Shown here piece after piece: positions 28,518 through 36,156 of a DNA stretch of 43,725 bases (positions are counted from its first letter, which is position 1; each line of letters begins with the position of its first letter). Below the pieces are notes generated by a model that ran no database searches, was not told the origin of the DNA, and saw nothing but the letters and a program-made list of their open reading frames with translations. The translations under genes were made by a program, and so were the position numbers. The DNA is taken from NCBI GenBank assembly GCA_021774735.1, contig JAJFIS010000028.1:1-43725 (forward strand), in the 5' to 3' direction. Origin of the DNA: Alphaproteobacteria bacterium. Lineage in GTDB: Bacteria; Pseudomonadota; Alphaproteobacteria; Sphingomonadales; Kordiimonadaceae.

Positions 28518-28787
28518 ATGGCCTCGCACCGCATTAGTAACGCGGCAAAGAATGATATTCGAAAAATAGCTATCTTTACTCAAATGCAATGGGGCAAAGA
28601 TAAACGCCGTCAATATCTCGCTGATATGGAGAGTAAATTTACTCTCCTCGCCGAAAATCCATTAATGGTACGCGAAGATGATAGTTTTTCACCACCTGCT
28701 AGACTGTGCCCCCACGCGCAGCATTTGATTGTCTATATAATAGATGGTTCTGGCATTTTCATTATCAGAGTTTTACATGCAGCATGA
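28518..28787 (+). CDS. ParE-like toxin (RelE/ParE superfamily), C-terminus possibly frameshifted
   Basis: ParE toxins inhibit DNA gyrase. The 89 residues follow the family from HRISNAAKNDIRKIAIFTQMQWG through FTLLAENPLMVRED to HLIVYIIDGSGIFIIRVLHAA. Family members usually continue after RVLH with about ten residues ending near R-M-D-x-x-x-H-[FL]. Here a stop follows VLHAA, but the next frame reads MQHEYF-stop directly behind, as if a few bases were lost. The toxin may therefore be weakened. Its ATG abuts the parD stop. Confidence 0.8.
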   Translation: MASHRISNAAKNDIRKIAIFTQMQWGKDKRRQYLADMESKFTLLAENPLMVREDDSFSPPARLCPHAQHLIVYIIDGSGIFIIRVLHAA

Positions 28788-28854
28788 ATATTTCTGAACA
28801 TTTATAATCTGAACTATTAACGATCCTACAAATAAAAATTCATAACTATCCTCT

Positions 28855-28887
28855 AGCAAAACCCTACTCAATATTTTGTATCTGTTC
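28855..28887. repeat. Direct repeat B (yicC side) of the islet
   Basis: This is the partner of 26042-26074 (30 of 33 bp identical, the core 20 bp at 28868-28887 exact). It forms the last seven codons and stop of the present yicC gene, differing from copy A by a synonymous GAG/GAA change in the final codon and by two changes downstream of the stop. Confidence 0.8.
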
Positions 28888-29745
28888 CCTGAATTGATCG
28901 ATGGTCACTTTCAGGTCAAGGCCGGTTTTGGTTAAGTCTTTATCGCCCGATTTTGAGCAAAGCGTATTGGCTTCTCGGTTAAATTCTTGCGCCTGAAAGT
29001 CCAGCCTTCTGCCAACAGGCTTGCCGCTCGCCAGCAGTTCCCGCGCATCAATTATATGGCTCTTAAGGCGGTCAATTTCCTCGCGCACGTCAGCCTTTAC
29101 GGCTAGCAGCGCCACTTCTTGCGCCAAGCGGTCCTCTGATACCGGTGGGTCTGCCTCCAGTAATTTTGCAACATTTTGCCGCAAGCGATCTTGGATGTTT
29201 TCCAGCCTAGCGCCGGCTGACTGCTCTGCGTCCTGCACTAAGCTTTCAATAGTATCCATCTGCTCGTTTAGGAAAACTGCGGTGCGCTCCCCTTCGCTTG
29301 CCCGTGCATTTATCAAGGTCGCTACAGCTTCCCTCAGACTCTCAAGCAGTAAATTTTCTAATTTTTTGCGAGTTTCCTCATCCATCACCGGCATGTCAAT
29401 TTCAACAACACCCTTGATCGACAGCAACCCATCAAGCCGAGCGGGTTCTGCTCCTGCGGGTGCATTCTTAGCCGCTTCGATTAAGCTCGCTAGGCGGCTA
29501 TGGTTAATTTTCAGGCGATCATCCGTTTGTTCGCGGTCGATATCAAGGTTCACATAAACACTGCCCCTGTTTAGGGCGTTGTTAACATATTTCTTTACAG
29601 CAACATCAAAGCCATCAAGAAAAGATGGCACCCGGCAACGCACATCAAGCCCCTTGGCATTAACGCTTTTAAGTTCCCAATACCAATTATGGCCCGCGCC
29701 CTCACCCTTTACCCGGGCAAACCCTGTCATGCTTTTTAGTGTCAC
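28864..29745 (-). CDS. yicC: YicC/YloC family endoribonuclease
   Basis: YicC proteins are linked to RNA turnover and stress adaptation; endoribonuclease activity has been reported for the family. The 293-residue product shows the N-terminal SMTGFARVKGEG and WELKSVNAKGLDVRCRVP, and the C-terminal domain with EEIDRLKSHI, GKPVGRRLDFQAQEFNREANTLCSKSGD and the conserved end EQIQNIE. The start is the GTG at 29743-29745, 20 bp inside the open frame, with GGGAGAGA upstream. Its last codons are formed by direct repeat B, so the islet entered without damaging the protein. Confidence 0.93.
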   Translation of the reverse strand: MTLKSMTGFARVKGEGAGHNWYWELKSVNAKGLDVRCRVPSFLDGFDVAVKKYVNNALNRGSVYVNLDIDREQTDDRLKINHSRLASLIEAAKNAPAGAEPARLDGLLSIKGVVEIDMPVMDEETRKKLENLLLESLREAVATLINARASEGERTAVFLNEQMDTIESLVQDAEQSAGARLENIQDRLRQNVAKLLEADPPVSEDRLAQEVALLAVKADVREEIDRLKSHIIDARELLASGKPVGRRLDFQAQEFNREANTLCSKSGDKDLTKTGLDLKVTIDQFREQIQNIE

Positions 29746-29820
29746 TCTTCTCTCCCGCTCTACACATCTTATGCTATCAGATTTCCCCACATGAGTAATA
29801 GTCTGATCACTAAAACTATA

Positions 29821-30804
29821 TCATTTTTTCTTATCCCGCCGCCAACGGCGCACATTGGCATTATGCTCCCTCAAGGTCTCGGCAAATCGGTGACCGCCTT
29901 TACCGTCAGCAACAAAATATAAATAATCGACCGGCGCTGGGCTAAGAGCAGCCTCTATAGCGGCTTTGCCAGGGTTAGCAATAGGTGTCGGCGGCAAACC
30001 ATAAATTCTGTATGTATTATAATCAGTTACAGCCTTTAGTTCAGACTTTTTCAAGGGCCTGCCAAGCTCACCGCCACCAACAATACCATAAATAACGGTG
30101 GGATCACTATCGAGCCGCATTCGCTTATTTAAGCGGTTGTGAAACACAGCTGAAACCAAGTTACGCTCACCGTTCAAGCCGGTTTCTTTCTCAATAATTG
30201 AAGCCAAAGTCAATATCTCATCCGCTGTTTTCAATTTACCAATCGTCATCATATCTGGCCAAACTTCAGCAAGGAAACCCTCTTGCGCCACTTGCATCCG
30301 CTTTATCAAAGCGCTTGCCTTGTCACCACGCGAAAAGAAATATGTTTCGGGCAGCAAACTACCCTCAGCCGGCGTTATATCAACATCATGGTCAAGATAG
30401 TCATTGGCGTCGATTAGCGATAATACCGCCTGACTGCTGAACCCTTCCGGCACCACAAGGCGGCGCTGATAGACCTTACCTTCGGTTATCTGAACCAACA
30501 AAGCTTGTAATGTCGTGTTGGGGGCAATTTCATACTCGCCTGCGATGATGCGGCCATTAAAGCCATGATAACGCGATAAAAGCCTTAAACGCCAAGCTTT
30601 GCTGACCAGACCTTGTTGCTCGGCCTTCCATGCCACCCGAATGACGCCGCTACCGGGTTCAATATACAGATATTCAACAGTGGTATTAGTCCCAGACGCT
30701 TCTTGCATTTGATGCAAAAAGCTAATGCCCAGCCCAACCAAAATTACTGCGAAACCCAACAGCAAGATCAAACTATATTTTATGATATTCCAGCGACCAT
30801 TCAT
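29821..30804 (-). CDS. mltG: Endolytic peptidoglycan transglycosylase MltG
   Basis: Inner-membrane enzyme that cleaves nascent glycan strands and sets their length. The 327 residues begin with one transmembrane helix (YSLILLLGFAVILVGLGISFL), then a LysM-like periplasmic region (LLSRYHGFNGRIIAGEYEIAPNTT) and the YceG catalytic domain. The catalytic Glu lies in LASIIEKETGLNGER, and MRLDSDPTVIYG and GLPPTPIANPG are the other conserved blocks. It lies between fabF and yicC on the same strand, the typical alphaproteobacterial order. Confidence 0.96.
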   Translation of the reverse strand: MNGRWNIIKYSLILLLGFAVILVGLGISFLHQMQEASGTNTTVEYLYIEPGSGVIRVAWKAEQQGLVSKAWRLRLLSRYHGFNGRIIAGEYEIAPNTTLQALLVQITEGKVYQRRLVVPEGFSSQAVLSLIDANDYLDHDVDITPAEGSLLPETYFFSRGDKASALIKRMQVAQEGFLAEVWPDMMTIGKLKTADEILTLASIIEKETGLNGERNLVSAVFHNRLNKRMRLDSDPTVIYGIVGGGELGRPLKKSELKAVTDYNTYRIYGLPPTPIANPGKAAIEAALSPAPVDYLYFVADGKGGHRFAETLREHNANVRRWRRDKKK

Positions 30805-30843
30805 AAAAGCAGCCTAGTCAAAAGCCGAGACATAAACCAGTCT

Positions 30844-32115
30844 TTAGTCGCCAGTATATTCTTTCATCACCAGCGATGCATTGGTACCGCCAAAGCCGAA
30901 GCTGTTCGACAGTGCCACTTTTACCCGTCTTTCTTGGGCTTCATGGGGCACAAGGTCAATATCGCCTATACCTTCAAACGGATTATCTAGGTTCAAAGTA
31001 GGCGGCACAACACCTTCGTTGATGGCCTTGATGCAGAATATGCTCTCAACGGCGCCCGCCGCACCCAATAAGTGGCCAATCGCCGATTTGGTTGAAGACA
31101 TTGCAAGACCAGAGGCCGCGTCACCCACCAGCCGCGAAACAGCCTTATATTCAATTTCATCACCCAGCGGTGTGCTGGTGCCATGCGCATTGATATAATC
31201 GACATCCGATGGGTTCAGTTCAGCATTTTTCAAGGCTGCTTGCATAGCCCTGAAGCCACCATTGCCGTCTGGTGCTGGTGCCGTTACATGGTAAGCGTCA
31301 CCAGACATACCATAACCGACGACCTCAGCGTATATATGGGCGCCCCGTGCTTTGGCATGCTCTAATTCTTCTAAAACAACCACGCCAGAGCCTTCACCCA
31401 TAACAAAACCATCTCGGCCTTGATCCCAAGGTCTAGACGCTTTTGAAGGCGTATCATTATATTTGGTAGACAATGCCTTGGCTTGGGCAAAACCCGCCAT
31501 AGCAACCGGGCAAATGCTAGCTTCTGCACCACCTGCAATCATAACATCCGCATCACCGAACATTATCATCCTAGATGCATCGCCAATAGAATGGGCCCCA
31601 GTGGAACAGGCCGTAACAACCGCATGGTTTGGCCCTTTAAAGCCATATTTTATTGAGAGATTGCCCGAGACGAGATTAACAATGCTGCCGGCAATGAAAT
31701 GCGGGCTAACTTTACGCGGACCCCGCGTGTGCAAAATAACAGCGGATTCTTCGATCCAGCGCAACCCGCCGATGCCTGCACCAATGGTAATGCCCGTGCG
31801 CAAACATTCCTCTTCGCCCGGGTCTTCCCAGCCAGCATCGCGCACTGCCATTTGGCCTGCAGCCATACCATAAAGGATAAAGTCATCAACTCGGCGGCGC
31901 TCCCGAGGGGTCATCCAATCATCAGGATTGAAGGTCCCATCACTGCCATCACCATGCGGCACTTCACAAGCCACATTCGCGTTAATAATGGAGCTATCGA
32001 AGCGGGTAATGATGTCTGCACCAGATTTGCCAGCAACCAAACGTTTCCATGTTTCATCAAGGCTAGAAGCCAAAGGTGAAACCATCCCCATTCCAGTAAC
32101 AACAACGCGTCTCAT
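30844..32115 (-). CDS. fabF: 3-oxoacyl-[acyl-carrier-protein] synthase II
   Basis: Condenses malonyl-ACP with growing acyl chains in type II fatty acid synthesis. The 423 residues carry the catalytic triad: Cys170 in VVTACSTGAHSIG, His in NAHGTSTPLGDEIE and His in KSAIGHLLGAAGAVE, with the glycine-rich end SNSFGFGGTNASLV. The length and single-Cys context fit FabF rather than FabB. It follows acpP by 134 bp, a gap that holds a terminator-like hairpin. Confidence 0.97.
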   Translation of the reverse strand: MRRVVVTGMGMVSPLASSLDETWKRLVAGKSGADIITRFDSSIINANVACEVPHGDGSDGTFNPDDWMTPRERRRVDDFILYGMAAGQMAVRDAGWEDPGEEECLRTGITIGAGIGGLRWIEESAVILHTRGPRKVSPHFIAGSIVNLVSGNLSIKYGFKGPNHAVVTACSTGAHSIGDASRMIMFGDADVMIAGGAEASICPVAMAGFAQAKALSTKYNDTPSKASRPWDQGRDGFVMGEGSGVVVLEELEHAKARGAHIYAEVVGYGMSGDAYHVTAPAPDGNGGFRAMQAALKNAELNPSDVDYINAHGTSTPLGDEIEYKAVSRLVGDAASGLAMSSTKSAIGHLLGAAGAVESIFCIKAINEGVVPPTLNLDNPFEGIGDIDLVPHEAQERRVKVALSNSFGFGGTNASLVMKEYTGD

Positions 32116-32187
32116 CCGAAAATCCTTCTTCCGCTTCTACCTTGCGGCAGATAACTAATCTAAGAATACTATAGATAGGCATGCAAA

Positions 32188-32227
32188 TAGAAAAGGCAAC
32201 AGTTAACCATTTTGGTCAACTATTGCC
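32188..32227 (-). terminator. Terminator-like hairpin downstream of acpP
   Basis: The 15-bp arms GGCAACAGTTAACCA (32195-32209) and TGGTCAACTATTGCC (32213-32227) pair throughout except for two G-T type positions, with a 3-base loop. On the minus strand the stem is followed by TTTTCT. It lies about 22 bp after the acpP stop and would end most transcripts, giving acpP an excess over fabF. Confidence 0.7.
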
Positions 32228-32249
32228 CCTCAAAAAATTCATTCAGCAA

Positions 32250-32483
32250 TTAGCTGTTGGCGCTGATATAGTCAATCGCGTCTTTAACGGTTTGAATTTT
32301 CTCAGCTGAATCGTCAGGAATTTCGATGCCAAACTCTTCTTCAAAAGCCATAACCAATTCAACTGTATCAAGGCTGTCAGCACCCAGATCATCGATAAAG
32401 CTTGATGTATCGGTTACTTTGTCTTCATCAACACCAAGGTGCTCGATAACGATTTTCTTAACGTTCGCAGCTATATCACTCAT
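32250..32483 (-). CDS. acpP: Acyl carrier protein
   Basis: Carries acyl chains on a 4'-phosphopantetheine arm. The 77-residue acidic protein has the prosthetic-group serine in [13 protein letters not shown] (Ser37) and ends [10 protein letters not shown]. The ATG at 32481-32483 with GAGGA 7 bp upstream is chosen over an upstream ATG. It has its own promoter-like sequence and a strong hairpin downstream, as expected for the most abundant protein of this gene cluster. Confidence 0.98.
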   Translation of the reverse strand: MSDIAANVKKIVIEHLGVDEDKVTDTSSFIDDLGADSLDTVELVMAFEEEFGIEIPDDSAEKIQTVKDAIDYISANS

Positions 32484-32518
32484 TGCACAGTCCTCTGTTT
32501 TAATTAAGCGCAAAAAAA

Positions 32519-32547
32519 TTCTTATCGACTTTCTCTCATTAATTCAA
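32519..32547 (-). promoter_or_regulatory. Candidate promoter of acpP
   Basis: On the minus strand TTGAAT (32542-32547) and TAAGAA (32519-32524) are 17 bp apart, about 35 bp before the acpP start, inside the 192-bp fabG-acpP gap. The -10 match is only moderate. Confidence 0.4.
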
Positions 32548-32675
32548 CAGAAAGTCATTTATTTCGGCGGTCCTATCACAGTTCTTTTCATTTGAGAAGT
32601 TACTTTTACAAACTTTACCGAAATCATTCTTCCTCTGATGAGCCACTCCCCCACCATGTTTTTGGCCATAGCCAG

Positions 32676-33413
32676 TTATATCATAGCCATCCCACCGTTT
32701 ACATGCAACGTCTGACCGGTCATGTAACCAGATTCGTTAGATGCAAGATATAATACCGATGCAGCAATATCAGCGGGTGTGCCAAGTTTGCCCGAGGGGA
32801 TGTTTTTAACAAGTGCGCCTTTTTGGTCATCTGTTAATGCATCTGTCATTGGTGTCTCGATAAAGCCGGGAGCAACACAGTTAATCGTTATGCCCCTGCT
32901 CGCCACTTCCTGCGCCATGGACTTTGACATGCCAATCATCCCAGCTTTTGACGCAGCATAGTTGGCTTGGCCCGGATTGCCTGTTACCCCGACAACAGAG
33001 GTAATATTAATGATACGCCCCCAACGTTTTTTCATCATGCCGCGCAGCAAGCCTTTCGATAAACGAAAACAACTTTCCAAATTGACCTGCATAACCTGGT
33101 CCCATTCGTCGTCTTTCATTCGCATAGCTAAGTTATCTCGGGTTACACCGGCGTTATTAACCAATATATCAACGTTGCCCATGGCATCGCTCGCGGCCTT
33201 AACAAGTCCCGTCACACTCTCGCGGTCAGAAAGGTCTGCACTAATCACATGAACACGTTCTCCAAGTTCTTGCGCCAATGCTTCTAATCTTTCTGCCCGC
33301 GTACCCGAAATCACCACTTCGGCACCTGCCGCATGCAAACTTCTAGCTATTTCAGCGCCAATGCCGCCGGTCGCGCCGGTAATCAGCGCTTTCTTGTCGG
33401 TTAAATCAAACAT
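32676..33413 (-). CDS. fabG: 3-oxoacyl-[acyl-carrier-protein] reductase
   Basis: NADPH-dependent reduction of 3-oxoacyl-ACP. The 245 residues belong to the short-chain dehydrogenases: cofactor loop TGATGGIG (12-19), VNNAGVTRDNL, and the catalytic Ser139, Tyr152 and Lys156 (NITSVVG...NYAASKAG). It ends in the family-typical TGQTLHVNGGMAMI. It follows fabD by 27 bp on the same strand. Confidence 0.97.
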   Translation of the reverse strand: MFDLTDKKALITGATGGIGAEIARSLHAAGAEVVISGTRAERLEALAQELGERVHVISADLSDRESVTGLVKAASDAMGNVDILVNNAGVTRDNLAMRMKDDEWDQVMQVNLESCFRLSKGLLRGMMKKRWGRIINITSVVGVTGNPGQANYAASKAGMIGMSKSMAQEVASRGITINCVAPGFIETPMTDALTDDQKGALVKNIPSGKLGTPADIAASVLYLASNESGYMTGQTLHVNGGMAMI

Positions 33414-33440
33414 GTCATTTCCTTAAGATTCGCTAAAAGT

Positions 33441-34379
33441 TTAGAGGGAAGCGCTGTAAGCGTCAATATGATCGGGGTCTTGAATATTCATTGAGCTTAA
33501 ACTTTTATCAATCCGGCGCACCATGCCGCATAGCACCTTGCCTGCACCAATCTCTACCACGCTTTCAATACCGAGCGCGCCCATGCCAGCAACGCTTTCA
33601 CGCCAGCGTACCGCGCCTGTTACTTGCTCTACCAGTAATGACTTAATTTGGGCCGTATCACTAATTGGTGCGGCCACCACATTGGCAATCACGGGAACTA
33701 TTGGATCATTCATGAGCACAGCCGATAGTGCCTCTGCCATTTCCTGCGCTGCTGGCTGCATCAATGGGCAATGGAAAGGCGCCGATACTGGCAATAGTAA
33801 AGCCCGTCTGGCTCCTGCCTCTTTTGCGGCTTCGGCTGCGCGCTCTACCGCACCCTTATGACCCGAAATCACGATCTGACCACCACCATTATCATTGGCT
33901 GGAATAACTGTTTCGTCCATTGCAACTTCCATGCAGACACTTTTAACCACATCTATTTCCAAGCCCAATATTGCTGCCATGGCACCAAGGCCCACGGGCA
34001 CTGCCCGTTGCATGGCTTCTCCCCGCAAGCGCAGTAGACGCGCAGTGTCGGCCAAGCTAAAAGTACCTGCGGCACAAAGCGCCGAATATTCACCCAGCGA
34101 ATGTCCCGCCACATGGCTTGCATGCTCAGCAAGTTTTAACCCGCCTGTCTCTAATACCCTAATCACCGCCATCGAATGGGCCATCAAGGCAGGCTGCGCA
34201 TTGGCTGTTAAGCGTAGGTCACCTTCGCTCTCCCCCCACATAACTGCGCTTAGTTTATGGTTCAAAGCATCATCAATTTCTTCAAACACCAAACGGGCTG
34301 CATCAAAGTTATCAGCAAGGCTTTTGCCCATGCCCAAATATTGGCTGCCTTGCCCGGGGAAAATGAATGCGCGGCTCAT
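33441..34379 (-). CDS. fabD: Malonyl-CoA:ACP transacylase
   Basis: Loads malonate onto ACP. The 312-residue product starts SRAFIFPGQGSQYLGMG, has the nucleophile in GHSLGEYSAL (Ser94) and the catalytic His in APFHCPLM, with VVEIGAGKVLCGMVRR near the end. The ATG at 34377-34379 has AGGAG 8 bp upstream; the open frame extends further but has no family similarity. It heads the fabD-fabG-acpP-fabF run and diverges from the ribosomal operon. Confidence 0.96.
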   Translation of the reverse strand: MSRAFIFPGQGSQYLGMGKSLADNFDAARLVFEEIDDALNHKLSAVMWGESEGDLRLTANAQPALMAHSMAVIRVLETGGLKLAEHASHVAGHSLGEYSALCAAGTFSLADTARLLRLRGEAMQRAVPVGLGAMAAILGLEIDVVKSVCMEVAMDETVIPANDNGGGQIVISGHKGAVERAAEAAKEAGARRALLLPVSAPFHCPLMQPAAQEMAEALSAVLMNDPIVPVIANVVAAPISDTAQIKSLLVEQVTGAVRWRESVAGMGALGIESVVEIGAGKVLCGMVRRIDKSLSSMNIQDPDHIDAYSASL

Positions 34380-34497
34380 GGAATTCGCTCCTGCAGATTT
34401 ATACTGATTGCTCTTCGGCTGATTGGCATGAATATAGACCGAATGCAAGCCAGCATGCAGGAATATCGGCCTGATTGGCTGAACTTGTTGGTTTCGC

Positions 34498-34526
34498 TTG
34501 CCTTTAAACTGTAGCAGCGTTATAGA
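34498..34526 (+). promoter_or_regulatory. Candidate promoter of the rpsF operon
   Basis: TTGCCT (34498-34503) and TATAGA (34521-34526) are 17 bp apart. Transcription would start near 34533, leaving a leader of about 105 bases before rpsF. Confidence 0.5.
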
Positions 34527-34585
34527 GGCGCGTTCCGAGTCTCAGGCTAATGCCCATCGCATCTTGGAACACACAGAAGCAAGCT

Positions 34586-34611
34586 GGAGGTACCATGTCA
34601 TTGTGACTGGT
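34586..34611 (+). promoter_or_regulatory. rpsF leader: hairpin and three-codon mini-ORF
   Basis: A strong ribosome site GGAGG (34586-34590) stands 4 bp before ATG TCA TTG TGA (34595-34606). The same bases form a hairpin with arms ACCATGTCA (34592-34600, one bulged T) and TGACTGGT (34604-34611). S6-S18 leaders are known to autoregulate in many bacteria, but the conserved leader motif was not verified here. Confidence 0.35.
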
Positions 34612-34638
34612 GAGCGATCAGCATATATGGAGAAGACC

Positions 34639-35097
34639 ATGCCGTTATACGAGCATGTTTTTATTGCACGGCAAGACGTATCTGCCTCGCAAGTTGAAAG
34701 CATTACGGCTGACTTTACCAAGAACATCGAAGACGGTGGCGGTAAAGTAGCCAAATCAGAATATTGGGGCCTAAAAAACCTGACCTACCGGATCAAGAAA
34801 AACCGGAAGGGTCATTTTGTCCTAATGAATATTGATGCACCACACCCAGCGGTAGCTGAAATGGAGCGTCACGCCCGCCTCAACGAAGATATCATTCGTT
34901 TTATGACCGTTCGTGTTGACGAGCTGGAAGATGGCCCATCGGTCGTTCTTCGCTCTAAAGCTGACAAAGACCGTCGCGGCAACCGTGATGATCGTGGTCC
35001 TCGCGGCAACCGTGATGACCGTGGCCCTCGCCCAGATCGTGGTGATCGTGCACCGCGCGGTGACAATAAGCCAAATGCGGAGATGTCAAATGGGTAA
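34639..35097 (+). CDS. rpsF: 30S ribosomal protein S6 with repeat-containing charged tail
   Basis: Small-subunit protein that binds 16S rRNA as a dimer with S18. Residues 1-105 are the S6 fold ([14 protein letters not shown]...[26 protein letters not shown]). The tail from about 106 is rich in Arg, Asp and Gly and contains GNRDDRGPR twice (114-122 and 123-131), encoded by a 27-bp tandem repeat at 34978-35031. The total of 152 exceeds E. coli (131-135). The ATG at 34639 follows GGAG at 6 bp. rpsR starts inside its last codons. Confidence 0.97.
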   Translation: MPLYEHVFIARQDVSASQVESITADFTKNIEDGGGKVAKSEYWGLKNLTYRIKKNRKGHFVLMNIDAPHPAVAEMERHARLNEDIIRFMTVRVDELEDGPSVVLRSKADKDRRGNRDDRGPRGNRDDRGPRPDRGDRAPRGDNKPNAEMSNG

Positions 35098-35326
35098 CAC
35101 AGGTCGTCGTCCTTTCTTTCGCCGTCGTAAAACTTGTCCTTTTTCAGGTTCAGACGCCCAAAAGATTGATTATAAAGATGTGAAGCTGCTCAGCCGTTAT
35201 ATTTCTGAGCGTGGCAAAATTGTTCCTAGCCGTATTACCGCCGTTTCTGCCAAGAAGCAACGCGAACTGGCAAAAGCAATCAAGCGGGCTCGTAATATCG
35301 CCCTGCTTCCATTCATCATTAAATAA
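35090..35326 (+). CDS. rpsR: 30S ribosomal protein S18
   Basis: The 78-residue basic protein shows [62 protein letters not shown], the full S18 sequence. The ATG at 35090 overlaps the rpsF stop by 8 bp and has GGAG 7 bp upstream within rpsF, so S6 and S18 are coupled, matching their heterodimer on the ribosome. Confidence 0.98.
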   Translation: MGNTGRRPFFRRRKTCPFSGSDAQKIDYKDVKLLSRYISERGKIVPSRITAVSAKKQRELAKAIKRARNIALLPFIIK

Positions 35327-35346
35327 ACCTTAGAGGAGTAAAGATT

Positions 35347-35991
35347 ATGCAAGTTATTCTTCTCGAGAGGGTCGAAAAACTCGGTCACATGGGTGACACA
35401 GTTAATGTTAAAGCTGGCTTCGCCCGCAACTTCCTGTTGCCACAGAAAAAAGCTCTGCGCGCCACCAAGTCTAATCAGGCTTTGTTTGACGCCCAGCGTG
35501 CTGAATTGGAAGCCCGTAACCTAGAAGCTAAAAAAGACGCTGAAATCGTCGCAGGCAAGTTAGACGGTGTTAAAGCCGTTCTGGTGCGCGCTGCTGGTGA
35601 AAGCGGACAGCTTTATGGTTCTGTCAGTGGCCGTGATGTCGCTGAAATTCTAGGCGAAGATGGTGTTAAGGTCGCGCGCAACCAGATCGTTTTGGATCGC
35701 CCGATCAAGACCCTTGGTCTGCACGATGTTACAGTACGCCTGCACCCTGAAGTGTCTATTTCTGTTGTTGTTAATGTTGCACGATCAGCTGAAGAAGCTG
35801 AAACCCAATTTGAAACTGGCACTGCAATGCTTAGCCGCGACGAAGCTTTCAAAGCTGAAGAGGAAGCGCTCAGTGCCGAAGAAATTTTCGAAGAAACTGA
35901 CGGTGACACAGCCAATGATTCTGATACAGATGAAGTTGAAGCTGAAATCGTTGAAAATTCTGACGACGCAGAATCTGATAAAGCTGAATAA
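35347..35991 (+). CDS. rplI: 50S ribosomal protein L9 with long acidic C-terminal tail
   Basis: Large-subunit protein at the L1 stalk base. Residues 1-50 are the L9 N-domain ([32 protein letters not shown]), joined by the long helix to the C-domain ending near residue 150 ([16 protein letters not shown]). Residues from about 155 to 214 form an extra tail dominated by Glu and Asp, absent from E. coli L9 (149 residues) but found in several alphaproteobacteria. AGAGGAG precedes the ATG. A strong terminator follows the stop by about 22 bp. Confidence 0.97.
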   Translation: MQVILLERVEKLGHMGDTVNVKAGFARNFLLPQKKALRATKSNQALFDAQRAELEARNLEAKKDAEIVAGKLDGVKAVLVRAAGESGQLYGSVSGRDVAEILGEDGVKVARNQIVLDRPIKTLGLHDVTVRLHPEVSISVVVNVARSAEEAETQFETGTAMLSRDEAFKAEEEALSAEEIFEETDGDTANDSDTDEVEAEIVENSDDAESDKAE

Positions 35992-36013
35992 GCTTATCAT
36001 CGCTCAATGATTT

Positions 36014-36046
36014 AAAAAGGCGGTTTCATTTGGAGCCGCCTTTTTC
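36014..36046 (+). terminator. Intrinsic terminator of the rpsF-rpsR-rplI operon
   Basis: The arms AAAAAGGCGG (36014-36023) and CCGCCTTTTT (36036-36045) form a perfect 10-bp stem with a 12-base loop and a U-rich tail. The stem is symmetrical, so it could act on both strands. Confidence 0.85.
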
Positions 36047-36064
36047 TTATGCGTTTGCCTAAAG

Positions 36065-36073
36065 TTATCCACA
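36065..36073 (+). promoter_or_regulatory. Consensus DnaA box upstream of dnaB
   Basis: TTATCCACA matches the strong DnaA box exactly and is followed at once by a weaker relative, CTGTCCACA (36074-36082). It lies 84 bp ahead of the dnaB ATG, between two terminators. A chance match to a single 9-mer is possible, but position and tandem spacing favour a regulatory site. Confidence 0.5.
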
Positions 36074-36115
36074 CTGTCCACAGGGACAAAAAAGCATCAC
36101 GGGGATAAGTGCATT

Positions 36116-36138
36116 AACGGACTTACATCCGTTTTTTT
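36116..36138 (+). terminator. Terminator-like hairpin 18 bp before dnaB (possible attenuator)
   Basis: AACGGA (36116-36121), a 6-base loop and TCCGTT (36128-36133) are followed by a run of seven T (36132-36138). It is either a second terminator for the ribosomal operon or an attenuator of a dnaB transcript starting near the DnaA box. Confidence 0.65.
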
Positions 36139-36156
36139 AGTCGCTAAAACCGATTT

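Larger units (their letters stand above)
26042..28887. mobile_element. Accessory islet inserted at the 3' end of yicC (2.8 kb, no integrase seen)
   Basis: The islet separates yicC from gmk, adjacent genes in most alphaproteobacteria. It is bounded by a 33-bp imperfect direct repeat that re-creates the end of yicC at the yicC side and leaves a copy next to gmk. It carries an 87-residue gene with an AbiEii-like nucleotidyltransferase, a DUF2971 gene, a ParDE pair and a 78-bp IS-derived palindrome. The genes are shorter and AT-richer than the neighbours, with their own regulated-looking promoters. There is no integrase or transposase gene, so it is either a deletion remnant or an element moved by a recombinase encoded elsewhere. 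Confidence 0.7.

Noticed and set aside
26042-28887. tRNA-type attachment site for the islet
   Set aside because: No tRNA-like cloverleaf is present; the repeat lies in the yicC coding end.
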